DNA of 64,000 nt from positions 1 through 64,000 of IMG/VR virus record IMGVR_UViG_3300017598_000263, one strand, 5' to 3'. The notes under the pieces were generated by a model. The model did no database searches. It was not told the DNA's origin and worked only from the letters and a program-made list of their open reading frames with translations. This document shows positions 51,754-60,171 of this stretch, piece after piece. Made by a program: the position numbers and the translations under genes. Position 1 is the stretch's first letter. Each line of letters starts with the position of its first letter. The DNA comes from a virus.

Positions 51754-51975
51754 ATGACTATATGCAACAAAATGTGGTTTGACAGAAGGAAAGATGCAGA
51801 AGCATATATTGCTACAACTAAAGCAGGTAGAAAAAAGGTACCGAAAGCTTATGCAAATAAGAAATTAAAAGTTTATACCTGCAGTGTATGTGGAAAATAC
51901 CACATCACTTCTAAGGAAAGGCAGAAAGGTAAGAGGTTGAAAATACGTAAAAAGGAAATTCAGAAGAGTAAATAA
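51754..51975 (+). CDS. Small basic zinc-finger protein
   Basis: 73 residues from the ATG at 51754 (GGA eight bases upstream; an in-frame ATG at 51742 has no ribosome site). VYTCSVCGKYHITSK is a CxxC plus His element seen in small phage DNA-binding proteins, followed by a very basic tail (RQKGKRLKIRKKEIQKSK). Probably nucleic-acid binding. Confidence 0.6.
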   Translation: MTICNKMWFDRRKDAEAYIATTKAGRKKVPKAYANKKLKVYTCSVCGKYHITSKERQKGKRLKIRKKEIQKSK

Positions 51976-51988
51976 GAATATTACATAT

Positions 51989-52018
51989 TTGACACTGAAA
52001 GGTAACACAGACTATACT
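51989..52018 (+). promoter_or_regulatory. Host sigma70 promoter
   Basis: TTGACA (51989-51994), an 18-bp spacer and TATACT (52013-52018): a perfect -35 and near-perfect -10 box. The predicted start point falls at or within a base or two of the ATG at 52026. It is the best sigma70 promoter I see in the window and would express the second winged-helix gene and the Tad2-like gene with host polymerase. Confidence 0.75.
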
Positions 52019-52025
52019 GCCGAAC

Positions 52026-52262
52026 ATGCAAAACTCAAATATTGAAGAATACCTACAAATCTCAGAATCTAAAGCAGTAGATGTGCTGCTTTGGTTACTG
52101 AAGAATCGTGACAAAGACAATAAGATTTATACGACCCTGGATACAATAGCCCTAGAATGTAAAGTTACTAAGGTTACTGTAAACAGGGTTTTTCAACGCC
52201 TATACGAAAAAGAATTTTTAACTAAGATCAGAAATGGTCAATATAAGTTAAATAAGGTATGA
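52026..52262 (+). CDS. Second RepL-like winged-helix protein
   Basis: 78 residues. DVLLWLLKNRDKDNKIYTT, LDTIALECKVTKVTVNRVFQ and LTKIRNGQYKLNKV form a winged helix like RepL. No ribosome site is visible before the ATG, which lies directly at the predicted transcription start, so the mRNA may be leaderless. It could be a regulator paired with the initiator at 51269. Confidence 0.65.
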   Translation: MQNSNIEEYLQISESKAVDVLLWLLKNRDKDNKIYTTLDTIALECKVTKVTVNRVFQRLYEKEFLTKIRNGQYKLNKV

Positions 52263-52342
52263 GTAATATACGCGGAATAATAAGGTCTGATAAATGGAGA
52301 CCGAAACCTTTCATAATTATTGATGACTTAGAGGAAAATATA

Positions 52343-52543
52343 ATGACGAGTACAGTAACTGTTACTGCCCATTGTGCAGAAGATAAAGAAGTTGTTATTA
52401 ACGTAGCTGAACAAAGTGAAACCAGTGGAAGTAATGGAGTTTACATTCTTCAAGATGGTGAAACCTGGGAAGATGTCGTATATGACAATCGTGAAATAAC
52501 TGTAAAAGAACGAGTTCAAGAAACAGGCAAAGTAGACGTATAA
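52343..52543 (+). CDS. Small early protein
   Basis: 66 residues from the ATG at 52343 with AGAGGA upstream (MTSTVTVTAHCAEDKEVVIN), ending RVQETGKVDV. The frame is open to an ATG at 52259 that overlaps the previous stop and would add 28 residues. Beta-rich with GVYILQDGETWEDVVYDNRE, a pattern common in small phage proteins. Unknown. Confidence 0.6.
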   Translation: MTSTVTVTAHCAEDKEVVINVAEQSETSGSNGVYILQDGETWEDVVYDNREITVKERVQETGKVDV

Positions 52544-52568
52544 TTTAAATAGAGTACAGGAAAATACC

Positions 52569-53129
52569 ATGGTAAAAAGTAAAGCAGTTAAACGAGTAGC
52601 TAAAGCAATTGCACGTAAAAAATCTAAAACAGTAGATATTTGGGTTAAAGCTAAATCTTATGTAGGTCTTAAAGAAATTTCAGCAGTTCCTATGACTCGT
52701 GGAAACTATTGCAAATTTAAAGGCTGGAATATTCCTGCTGAAGAAAATTCGAAAGATAAAGGCTATATTGTAAAATATCCCGACGGTTATATTAGCTGGA
52801 GTCCTACTGAACAATTTGAACTTGCTTATCAAGAATCTGGCAATATGAGTTTCTCTGCTGCAGTTTTCTTAATGAAAAAAGGTTATAAATTAGCACGAGC
52901 AGGTTGGAACGGTAAAGGTATGTGGTGCATGTATGTACCGGGCACTAAAAAAGCTGAGTTACGTCCTGGTACTCCATATGCAACTGCATTACCTAAGCGT
53001 AAATCGATTGAGATTTTGCCTCATTTCGATATGTTCACTGTAAATGCATCTGGTCGTCGTGCGATGTTGCCAGGCTGGTTAGCATCTCAAAGTGATTTAG
53101 ATAGCTCTGACTGGATGGTTGTAAAGTAA
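52569..53129 (+). CDS. Tad2-like (DUF2829) protein with N-terminal extension
   Basis: 186 residues. The C-terminal ~85 (MSFSAAVFLMKKGYKLARAG, then GKGMWCMYVPG and a SSDWMVVK end) match DUF2829, the family of the Thoeris inhibitor Tad2, which binds the TIR-derived signal molecule. Residues ~30-90 (MTRGNYCKFKGWNIPAEENS; GYIVKYPDGYISWSP) are a separate domain often fused to DUF2829 in phages. A basic N-terminus precedes it. Anti-defense activity is inferred from the family and not from residues checked here. Confidence 0.75.
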   Translation: MVKSKAVKRVAKAIARKKSKTVDIWVKAKSYVGLKEISAVPMTRGNYCKFKGWNIPAEENSKDKGYIVKYPDGYISWSPTEQFELAYQESGNMSFSAAVFLMKKGYKLARAGWNGKGMWCMYVPGTKKAELRPGTPYATALPKRKSIEILPHFDMFTVNASGRRAMLPGWLASQSDLDSSDWMVVK

Positions 53130-53142
53130 CCTTTACACAATT

Positions 53143-53178
53143 ACCAACCTTCTGTTAACATATTAGCAGGAGGTTGGT
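53143..53178 (+). terminator. Terminator hairpin that contains the next gene's ribosome site
   Basis: A 12-bp stem ACCAACCTTCTG / CAGGAGGTTGGT (one T-G pair) with a 12-nt loop is followed by TTT. AGGAGG, the ribosome site of the HNH gene at 53182, lies in its 3' arm. It should end the early Tad2 transcript and hide the ribosome site in any read-through RNA. Confidence 0.8.
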
Positions 53179-53181
53179 TTT

Positions 53182-53763
53182 ATGAATTACGATCAAATTG
53201 AAGTTACGGTAAATAGTACTACTTTAAAATGGTATATAGAAAAAGGATATGAAATACCTACGTACACAAGACAGTTATGGGCTAATTTAAAACGTGGTAG
53301 AGTAAAAAATGGTGTAAAGGTAGGAGTAAAAAGAGGAACTAAAATTACTGTAAAAATAAAAGATTTACCTCCAGAATCAGGTGAACAAATAACAAGGTTA
53401 TGTACCTCTTGCAGTAATGAATTTAGTACAACTTATGGAGCATGGCTAAAAAAAGAACAATCAGATAGATGTGTAACATGTGCAAAGAAAAAAGTTAAAG
53501 GTGATGGGTCACATGGTTATTGGGTTAATAAGTTAATAGCAAATAACACAAACGCTAAATGTGACATATCAAATGAAACTGATAAAAGATTTTTAGTGCT
53601 CCACCACCTAGACTCACGTACAGGAGGTGGAAGAAATACGCCAGATAATTATGTTGTGTTATCTGCTAACTACCATTTAGCCTTTCATAACTGGAATGGT
53701 GGAATGAATATACGATGTACAAAGGAACAATATAATGAATTTAAAAAACAAGAACTTGGATAA
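53182..53763 (+). CDS. HNH endonuclease, homing type
   Basis: 193 residues. A zinc-ribbon (RLCTSCSNEF and DRCVTCAKK) precedes an HNH core FLVLHHLDSRTGGGRNTPDN, YVVLSANYHLAFHNW. The N-terminal ~70 residues are basic with a possible DNA-binding helix. It sits just before the packaging genes behind its own control hairpin. The gene is a likely mobile element. Confidence 0.82.
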   Translation: MNYDQIEVTVNSTTLKWYIEKGYEIPTYTRQLWANLKRGRVKNGVKVGVKRGTKITVKIKDLPPESGEQITRLCTSCSNEFSTTYGAWLKKEQSDRCVTCAKKKVKGDGSHGYWVNKLIANNTNAKCDISNETDKRFLVLHHLDSRTGGGRNTPDNYVVLSANYHLAFHNWNGGMNIRCTKEQYNEFKKQELG

Positions 53764-53809
53764 ATCTCAATCAGATATGGCTGCAGAAGATTGGTGTATT
53801 GTAGAATAA
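53735..53809 (+). CDS. Possible 24-residue peptide
   Basis: A frame overlapping the HNH gene end: AAGGA eight bases before an ATG, product MNLKNKNLDKSQSDMAAED ending WCIVE. The ribosome site is good but the length is too short for certainty. It could couple translation to the next gene. Confidence 0.25.
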   Translation: MNLKNKNLDKSQSDMAAEDWCIVE

Positions 53810-53812
53810 TAA

Positions 53813-54226
53813 ATGTCCTTTTTTAAACGACAAGATATAGGCCGGGTATATGTCATTAAAATGATATTGCCCGGTAATGTCGTTATTCACAAGATTGGGA
53901 TGTGTAATTCCAGTAGATCGACGGATCGCATGATGGAAATTTTACGGTCCTGGTTTACTAAATTCAGATTTGTACCTTATACTGAATTGAAATTAGATAT
54001 GGAAACTGGGTATCCAAAAGAAATTGAAGAACATATGCATAAATGCTTAGAACATAAGCAATTTATACCTAATGAAAAAGTTAGTGGTGGTACAGAAATG
54101 TTTACAGATATTGATGAATTTAGAATCATACAGTATTTAAAACAATGCAATGATAATCTATTTGCAGAACCACTAAATCTGTCTAAAAAAGATTATAAAA
54201 ATTTAGGGCAATTTTTGTCCCCATAG
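53813..54226 (+). CDS. T5orf172-like (GIY-YIG-related) protein
   Basis: 137 residues. GRVYVIKMILPGNVVIHKIG, RMMEILRSWFTKFRFVP and GGTEMFTDIDEF match the T5orf172/MUG113 nuclease-like domain related to GIY-YIG. It precedes the small terminase gene. Such genes are common beside phage terminases, although the target is unknown; some are regulators rather than nucleases. Confidence 0.65.
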   Translation: MSFFKRQDIGRVYVIKMILPGNVVIHKIGMCNSSRSTDRMMEILRSWFTKFRFVPYTELKLDMETGYPKEIEEHMHKCLEHKQFIPNEKVSGGTEMFTDIDEFRIIQYLKQCNDNLFAEPLNLSKKDYKNLGQFLSP

Positions 54227-54235
54227 GTAAGCAGA

Positions 54236-54949
54236 ATGCCCAAAGAATTAACACTTGAATTAGTACAGTCACAACTAAAGCCAAATCAACGGCTAACAAT
54301 AAGTGAAGATACAGTAGCTGAAATACAAAAATTAGCTGAAGATCCTGACTATGGTGAAGAATTTCTTGATTGCTACTTAGATCACCTAAATATCTTTAAA
54401 GAAAATCCACGTAGATCTCATAACCAATATTTGAGTGCTATTAAATTTTTTAGCCTGGTTGAATCAGATAATAGTCTGACTGACGCTTATATAAAAACAT
54501 TCCCAGAAAGATTTAATGCTCGGTGTAAAACAAAATTTGGAGAACCTCCTGCAGACAAATCTATCATGCGAGGTGAGGCCAGTAGATATAACGCTTCAGT
54601 GATGGTTTCTGAAATACGCAGGGTAGCTGGAGTACCTGTACAACTTGTCCATAGACATTTATTGCATGAAGCAATATTGGCACAAGCTGATTTAATGCGT
54701 AATGCAAGAAGTGAAATGGTACGTCAGAAAGCTGGTCAAACATTAATACAAGAATTGAAACCTGCTGAAGACCAGGTACTTAAAGTGGAAGTTGATGATG
54801 GTACAACATCTGTTATCAGTGAATTACACAAAGCAGCAGAAGCATTAGCTGCAGCTGAACATCGAACTGTTATGGCTGGTACTCCGTTGAAAGATGTAGC
54901 AGAATCAAAAGTAATAGAAGCAGAAGTGATAGAAGATGACGACGACTAA
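54236..54949 (+). CDS. Terminase small subunit
   Basis: 237 residues. Helical, with the pattern SHNQYLSAIKFFSLVESDNS, SDAYIK-like turn and PPADKSIMRGEASRYNASVM used by many podovirus small terminases for DNA recognition, and an acidic C-terminus. It overlaps the large subunit gene by 14 bases, the usual pair arrangement. Assigned by position and general pattern. Confidence 0.75.
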   Translation: MPKELTLELVQSQLKPNQRLTISEDTVAEIQKLAEDPDYGEEFLDCYLDHLNIFKENPRRSHNQYLSAIKFFSLVESDNSLTDAYIKTFPERFNARCKTKFGEPPADKSIMRGEASRYNASVMVSEIRRVAGVPVQLVHRHLLHEAILAQADLMRNARSEMVRQKAGQTLIQELKPAEDQVLKVEVDDGTTSVISELHKAAEALAAAEHRTVMAGTPLKDVAESKVIEAEVIEDDDD

Positions 54950-56612
54950 TAAAAAAATGGATCTAGATGAAAGGCTTAATCACGTAGATTATAGCTACTT
55001 TGGTGACAAATATGTTCCTACTACATTTGCCTTCAAATTTATCGCATTCATAAAATTAGTTAACGGGGCTGAAGGAGAAGAGAATAAATCTCCAATAATT
55101 CACTATGACATGTTGGATCAAGTAGTAAAAGCTGCAGAAGAATCCAAAGGTGACAATAAACGCTTTATTCAGAATCTATATGTATCATTTCGTGGATCAG
55201 CAAAAACTACTGCATTACATGAGTATATGTTTTTGTATATTGCTGTTTATGGTGAGGTACCTGGGTTTGGCCGAGTAGATGTAGCTATGTATATAAGTGA
55301 CACCATTGATAACGGTGTTAAATCTATGAGAACTAACCTGGAATACAGATGGAATAATAGTGAATTCCTGCAGAAGTATGTTCCTAAAATGCTTATGACA
55401 TCTACCGATAGACTAGAAGGTAAAGGAAAAGCAGAAACAAAATTTACAGATGTAAGATGGGAATTTGTTAACCTTGATGGTAAAAAATTCTGTGTACGAG
55501 GATTTGGTGCAAGTACAGGTGTTCGTGGATTTAAAGAATACGGAAAAAGACCAAATTGGTTAGGCTTAGACGATTTGATGTCTGATAAAAATGCAGAATC
55601 TGCAACAATTGTTAGAGACATCAAACACATTATTTACAAAGCTGCTCGTCAGGCAATGCATCCCAAAAAACGTATGACTATTTGGACCGGTACACCATTC
55701 AATAAATCTGATCCATTATACGAAGCCGCTGGAAGTAGATCTTGGAATACCAGAGTGTATCCTATATGTGAAAAATTCCCATGTGAGAAAAAAGATTTCG
55801 TTGGTGCCTGGGAAGATCGATTCGATTATGATTTTGTGAAACATGAGTATGATAGTCTTTTAGAAGATGGTGAAATATCTTCATTCAACCAGGAGCTTAT
55901 GTTGAGAATTACAAGTGACGATGATCGTCTGGTACAAGATACTGACATAGTTTGGTATTCAAGAGATAAAGTTATTCAGAACCGCAGTAGATATAATTTC
56001 TACATAACTACGGATTTTGCTACTTCAGATAAAGCTAAAGCTGATTACAGTGTCATATCTGTATGGGCTTATACAAATAATAAAGATTGGCTGCTTGTTG
56101 ATGGTGTATGTAGACGACAATTAATGGATGCTAATATAAATGATCTATTCCGTTTTGTTTCTATATATAAACCTTTAAGTGTTGGTATAGAAATTAATGG
56201 TCAACAAGGCGGATTTATACAATGGCTGAAAGACCAAATGATCACCAGAAACGTATTCTTTAACCTGGCTGGTAAAGGTAAAACTGAAGGTATTCGCAGA
56301 ACAGGTAGCAAAATTGAGCATTTTAAACTATTTGTGCCTACAATTAAGGCTAAGAAGATGTGGCTACCTGAAGAACTTAAGGAAAAACCATTAGTTGCAG
56401 AATTTACTGAAGAGTTGAGATTTGCTACAGAAGAAGGATTTAAATCGAAACATGACGACGTTTGTGATACAGCATCTATGCTATTAGAGATACCAGCATT
56501 TGCTCCTAGCCAGGAAGCTACACCTGAATACGTAGAAAATGAAGCAGGTACATTCGGTTTTATGCATGAAGAAGAAGATAACGATAGCTATAATGGCAGT
56601 ACAATTTTTTAA
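54936..56612 (+). CDS. Terminase large subunit
   Basis: 558 residues. ATPase: Walker A SFRGSAKTTALH (K90, T91) and Walker B NWLGLDDLMSD (D212, D213). Nuclease: ITTDFATSDKAKADYS (D360), GIEINGQQGGF and KHDDVCDTASMLL (D507, D508), as in RNase H-fold terminases of N4-like phages. It packages DNA into the prohead. The ATG at 54936 overlaps the small subunit gene; an internal ATG at 54957 is also possible. Confidence 0.93.
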   Translation: MTTTNKKMDLDERLNHVDYSYFGDKYVPTTFAFKFIAFIKLVNGAEGEENKSPIIHYDMLDQVVKAAEESKGDNKRFIQNLYVSFRGSAKTTALHEYMFLYIAVYGEVPGFGRVDVAMYISDTIDNGVKSMRTNLEYRWNNSEFLQKYVPKMLMTSTDRLEGKGKAETKFTDVRWEFVNLDGKKFCVRGFGASTGVRGFKEYGKRPNWLGLDDLMSDKNAESATIVRDIKHIIYKAARQAMHPKKRMTIWTGTPFNKSDPLYEAAGSRSWNTRVYPICEKFPCEKKDFVGAWEDRFDYDFVKHEYDSLLEDGEISSFNQELMLRITSDDDRLVQDTDIVWYSRDKVIQNRSRYNFYITTDFATSDKAKADYSVISVWAYTNNKDWLLVDGVCRRQLMDANINDLFRFVSIYKPLSVGIEINGQQGGFIQWLKDQMITRNVFFNLAGKGKTEGIRRTGSKIEHFKLFVPTIKAKKMWLPEELKEKPLVAEFTEELRFATEEGFKSKHDDVCDTASMLLEIPAFAPSQEATPEYVENEAGTFGFMHEEEDNDSYNGSTIF

Positions 56613-56652
56613 AGACCCATGTTAGTATTACCAAAATTTGACGGAGTTCTCC

Positions 56653-57273
56653 ATGATTGTCAGTGAAGCAATTGATTTACTTCAAAAAGGTGAGTTAAAA
56701 CAGCTCAACATAAAAGACGATACTGCTGCGATTATAGGATTTATAAATTTAGGTATCCTAGAATTGTATAAACGTTTTCCTTTGTGGGAAGCTGAAGCAA
56801 CTATTACACAAGCTACTGGTGTGTCTACTTACACACTAGAAGAAGCAGATGCTAATGTAGATATTGACCTTAGTGATCACAGCTTGATAAAAATTCAGAA
56901 AGTATATGATGAAGACGATCTTCCATACGTTATAAACAACGAAAAAGATGAAGATAGTATAAGTACTCCAAAATACAATCAGATAAAAGTAGCTACTATA
57001 GTTCCTGATTATGAGATGAATGTTATTTACCGGGCTTCTCCTATATTCCTTACAACAGTACGACAAACCATTCCATTACCATCACAATTCTATGAAGCAC
57101 TATTTCTGTACGTAGCATTCAAAGGTCAATTATCTGTAAAATCTGGGATAAAAGAGGAAAACAATACTCACTATATCCGGTTTGAAGCTAGTTGTGACAG
57201 AATTAAAATGGAAGGACTTGGTGTAGAAAATGACATGGAATCTTCTAAATTTGAACAAAGAGGATTTGTATAA
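56653..57273 (+). CDS. Head-tail adaptor protein (putative)
   Basis: 206 residues from the ATG at 56653 (GGAG six bases upstream). GFINLGILELYKRFPLWE, IKIQKVYDEDDLPYVIN, MNVIYRASPIFL and YEALFLYVAFKGQLSVKSG fit the helical-bundle adaptor proteins of podoviruses (DUF6682-like), which attach to the portal and bind the tail. It follows the terminase directly. Identity by pattern, not by alignment. Confidence 0.6.
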   Translation: MIVSEAIDLLQKGELKQLNIKDDTAAIIGFINLGILELYKRFPLWEAEATITQATGVSTYTLEEADANVDIDLSDHSLIKIQKVYDEDDLPYVINNEKDEDSISTPKYNQIKVATIVPDYEMNVIYRASPIFLTTVRQTIPLPSQFYEALFLYVAFKGQLSVKSGIKEENNTHYIRFEASCDRIKMEGLGVENDMESSKFEQRGFV

Positions 57274-57635
57274 TGGCTAAAGAACTACCAGCTATAGCAG
57301 GTGAATGTGACTTAATAACAAATGCTGCTACTGATAGAACAATACAATTTACTCAAAAGATAAATGATGTTGGTATAGATTTTACACACGCTGACTACAC
57401 AGAATTTACTTTTGTAGTTAAAGCAACTGCTACCTCTGGTACAGCAATACTTACAAAAACACTAACTGATAGTGGTGGTATTGAAGTAGATGCACTTGGA
57501 AATATTAACGTAACTTTCACTGATGAAGATTTAGATTTAGATGATGTTAGTTATGAATACAGCTTAACGTATGTACTGAGAGGATTAGTTATTCCTTTAA
57601 TGATCGGTGCATTTATACTTAAGGCTAGAGCATGA
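57273..57635 (+). CDS. Small beta-rich structural protein
   Basis: 120 residues. TDRTIQFTQKINDVGIDFTH, TFVVKATATSGTAILTKTLT and DEDLDLDDVSYEYSLTYVL suggest a BppU-like N-terminal beta domain found in phage tail and fiber proteins. Its start overlaps the adaptor stop. Probably an attachment module for the next fiber gene. Confidence 0.55.
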   Translation: MAKELPAIAGECDLITNAATDRTIQFTQKINDVGIDFTHADYTEFTFVVKATATSGTAILTKTLTDSGGIEVDALGNINVTFTDEDLDLDDVSYEYSLTYVLRGLVIPLMIGAFILKARA

Positions 57636-59890
57636 GTGTAACTGTAGAAATTATTGAATCCACCGTAGATGTTACTATTGGAAATTCAACAACTTCAGTA
57701 GTTGTAGCTAATGCTACATCAGCAGTAAGTGTCAGTAGTGTTTCTTCATATGACTCCAGTATTTTAGGTGATCTATCTGCAGCAGAAGCTAATGCTGAAG
57801 CACAAGCTGGATACGCTGAAGAATGGGCATCTTCTGATAGTGATGTTTCAGTAGAAGCTGGTGGTGGAGTTGGAATTAATTCAGCCAAAACAGAAGCTGA
57901 AGCAGCAGCTGCAGATGCCGTTTTAACAGCCGCAGATGTTGTGTCTACCGGATTAGATGTAGTTGCTACAAATGCTGACGTAGTTTCTACTAACGCTGAC
58001 GTTGTACTGACAAATGCTGATGTAGTTGCTACCGGTAATGACCTTACAGCAACCAACCAAGACACAGTAGATACAGCAGCTGATGTGGTATTAACAAATG
58101 CTGATGCTGTATCAACAGGAAATGATGTTACTTCCTGTAGTAATTCAGCTTCTGCAGCAACAACAGCCCAAGGTTTAGCAGAAGATGCTCAAGGATTTGC
58201 CGAAGACGCACAGACAGCAGCTGAAGCAGCTCAAGCAGCAGCAGAAGACGCAGCAGATTCTACAGGTACATCTGTTTCAAGTGTTCTAATTGGTACAGGT
58301 GCTAAATCATTTGAAACCCAAGCAGATAAATATTGGGTAACTGGGCATTCATTAAAAATAGTAAGTGATGCTGACCCAACCGTAGATTATATGATCTGTG
58401 TAGTTACTAGTTATTCTGGTACTACTTTAAATGTAACAGTATCAGATGCATATGGTTCTGGGACTCATACTGATTGGACAATATCGATGGGGGCATCTGA
58501 TCACAATCATGATACTGATTATTTAGCCCTTTCTGGTGGTACTTTAACTGGTGATTTAGACGTACCTAATGTTTCAGTTTCTGGTGTCGTTAATGCAGCA
58601 GGTGGTGTTGATGTCGGGGACCCTGGGTTTGAAGCATCTGGTATTAATATTAATGGTGTTACATACACTACTGGATTACGCGTAAATGATATTGGTGGTT
58701 CTAACGCTGCCCAAATGGTTATACACCGTCATAGCACAACATTACAGCCATTATTACTTGGTGCAAGATCGAATACTAATGATAATACACATGCAGCAGT
58801 GACAACTGGACAAAGTTTATTTACAACTTTTGCATCAGGATGGACTGCCAGTCATTATGATTTATTTGGTTCTTCTGACTTTAAAGTAGGTACAGGTACT
58901 GTAAGTGCAACTTCAAGCCCAGGTAAATGGGTATTAAGTTTGACCCCTGATGGGAGTAATTTACCCACAGCATGTATAACTGTTGACTCAGATAAATCAG
59001 CAGTATTTGCTGGAGATATTAGTGGTACTAACTTATCTGGTACAAATACTGGTGACCAGGATAAAGCTAATATTGATGCATTAGGAATAGAAGCTTCCTC
59101 ATTATCTGGATTAAACTCTACTGTAGCTGATTTAAATGTGTTTACTGAACTAGCTCCGTATGCTTCAGCTACCCCAGATACGTACATAAATGTTACTGCA
59201 GGTTCAGTACTTTCAGCAGGTTCTGGTCAAATAACTACTGTAGCAGAAGGTACTCAGGTTGCTGGCAAAACAGGTTTTGTAGCGGATACCTACAGTGCTT
59301 TAAATGTTATATACATGGATACTGATGGGGATTTGTATCTATTCCCTGGTGCAAGTACAACTGGCACACCAGTAATACCTAGAATACCCTACGGAACTAT
59401 AGCTATATGCGCCATTCTTGAAACTGGCCCTAGTGATACTATAGTTGAAACAGCTGATATAACAGATTTGAGAAAGTACAATTTCTCATCTCTTATGGAA
59501 CGACAAATATTAACTACTAATATTGAAAACTTAGATGCAACTGCTTCAGAATTAAACGTAAAAGAGTACATAATAGATGTAACATTAGGTACTTCTAAAA
59601 CAGAGTATGTAAAAATTCTTTGGCCCTGTACAGTTACTAGAATTGATAGCGTTATAGACGGTGCTCTTTCAGGTACAGACGAAACACTAACATTTAAAGA
59701 TGATAGTAATAACGATATGGACTCAGTTATGACAATAGCTGTAGCCTCATCTACTGGTGGTACAGATGATACAGTTTTGCCATCTACAAATAACACTTTT
59801 TCTGCTAATGACATACTTAAAATAGCTATTGGTGGTGAAAATAGTAACGCAGTAAAAGCACGAATTACTATAAGAATGGATCTTGGATAG
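57632..59890 (+). CDS. Tail fiber with heptad-repeat shaft
   Basis: 752 residues. A beta-rich N-terminus (about 1-60) is followed by an Ala-rich helical region with ten 7-residue repeats of the form VVSTNAD (about 97-166). Then AEDAQ repeats, GTSVSSVLIGTGAKSFETQ with ALSGGTLTGDLDV fiber motif (about 298-310) and a C-terminal beta domain ending ITIRMDLG. Trimeric coiled coil and beta shaft are expected. It probably forms a receptor-contacting tail fiber. Overlaps the preceding gene by four bases. Confidence 0.75.
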   Translation: MSVTVEIIESTVDVTIGNSTTSVVVANATSAVSVSSVSSYDSSILGDLSAAEANAEAQAGYAEEWASSDSDVSVEAGGGVGINSAKTEAEAAAADAVLTAADVVSTGLDVVATNADVVSTNADVVLTNADVVATGNDLTATNQDTVDTAADVVLTNADAVSTGNDVTSCSNSASAATTAQGLAEDAQGFAEDAQTAAEAAQAAAEDAADSTGTSVSSVLIGTGAKSFETQADKYWVTGHSLKIVSDADPTVDYMICVVTSYSGTTLNVTVSDAYGSGTHTDWTISMGASDHNHDTDYLALSGGTLTGDLDVPNVSVSGVVNAAGGVDVGDPGFEASGININGVTYTTGLRVNDIGGSNAAQMVIHRHSTTLQPLLLGARSNTNDNTHAAVTTGQSLFTTFASGWTASHYDLFGSSDFKVGTGTVSATSSPGKWVLSLTPDGSNLPTACITVDSDKSAVFAGDISGTNLSGTNTGDQDKANIDALGIEASSLSGLNSTVADLNVFTELAPYASATPDTYINVTAGSVLSAGSGQITTVAEGTQVAGKTGFVADTYSALNVIYMDTDGDLYLFPGASTTGTPVIPRIPYGTIAICAILETGPSDTIVETADITDLRKYNFSSLMERQILTTNIENLDATASELNVKEYIIDVTLGTSKTEYVKILWPCTVTRIDSVIDGALSGTDETLTFKDDSNNDMDSVMTIAVASSTGGTDDTVLPSTNNTFSANDILKIAIGGENSNAVKARITIRMDLG
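57920..58129 (+). repeat. Ten 21-bp repeats coding for heptads in the tail fiber
   Basis: Ten consecutive 21-bp units encode degenerate heptads centred on xTNADVV (VLTAADV, VATNADV, VSTNADV, VLTNADV and others). Third positions have diverged, so the array is old or under selection at the protein level. It predicts a trimeric coiled coil; copy-number change would alter shaft length. Confidence 0.8.
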
Positions 59891-59955
59891 GAATAAAATT
59901 GTTTATATACTAATAACACTATAGACTTAACACAAATAAATAATTGAGGTGATGT

Positions 59956-60168
59956 ATGGCTGGTAAAGGTGATGGTATATATGTTTGGGCAGGTGCTGGT
60001 ACTGACGGTGGTGATGAACATAAAAAAACTGGTGAAAAATCTCTTGGTATACCGATAGGCACTATTGGATTTAATAATGATGGTGCTTCTACAGCTAATG
60101 TATATATATGGACCGGTGTAATTTGGGCTGATACTACTCAAACAGTTGCTGGATTTTTTGGAGTATAA
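59956..60168 (+). CDS. Small Gly-rich structural protein
   Basis: 70 residues (MAGKGDGIYVWAGAGTDGGD; ASTANVYIWTGVIWADTTQT), beta-rich with a GAGGTG ribosome site. It could be a fiber cap or attachment piece. The 65-nt gap before it contains TAATAACACTATAGA, a weak promoter-like string. Confidence 0.5.
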   Translation: MAGKGDGIYVWAGAGTDGGDEHKKTGEKSLGIPIGTIGFNNDGASTANVYIWTGVIWADTTQTVAGFFGV

Positions 60169-60171
60169 GAT

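Noticed and set aside
57625-58065. Long minus-strand frame opposite the tail fiber repeat
   Set aside because: It mirrors the heptad codons (Thr/Ser/Val repeats), has no ribosome site and opposes a well-supported gene.
59389-60141. 250-codon minus-strand frame
   Set aside because: It lies opposite two rightward tail genes, has low-complexity Ser/Thr/Ile content and no plausible start.
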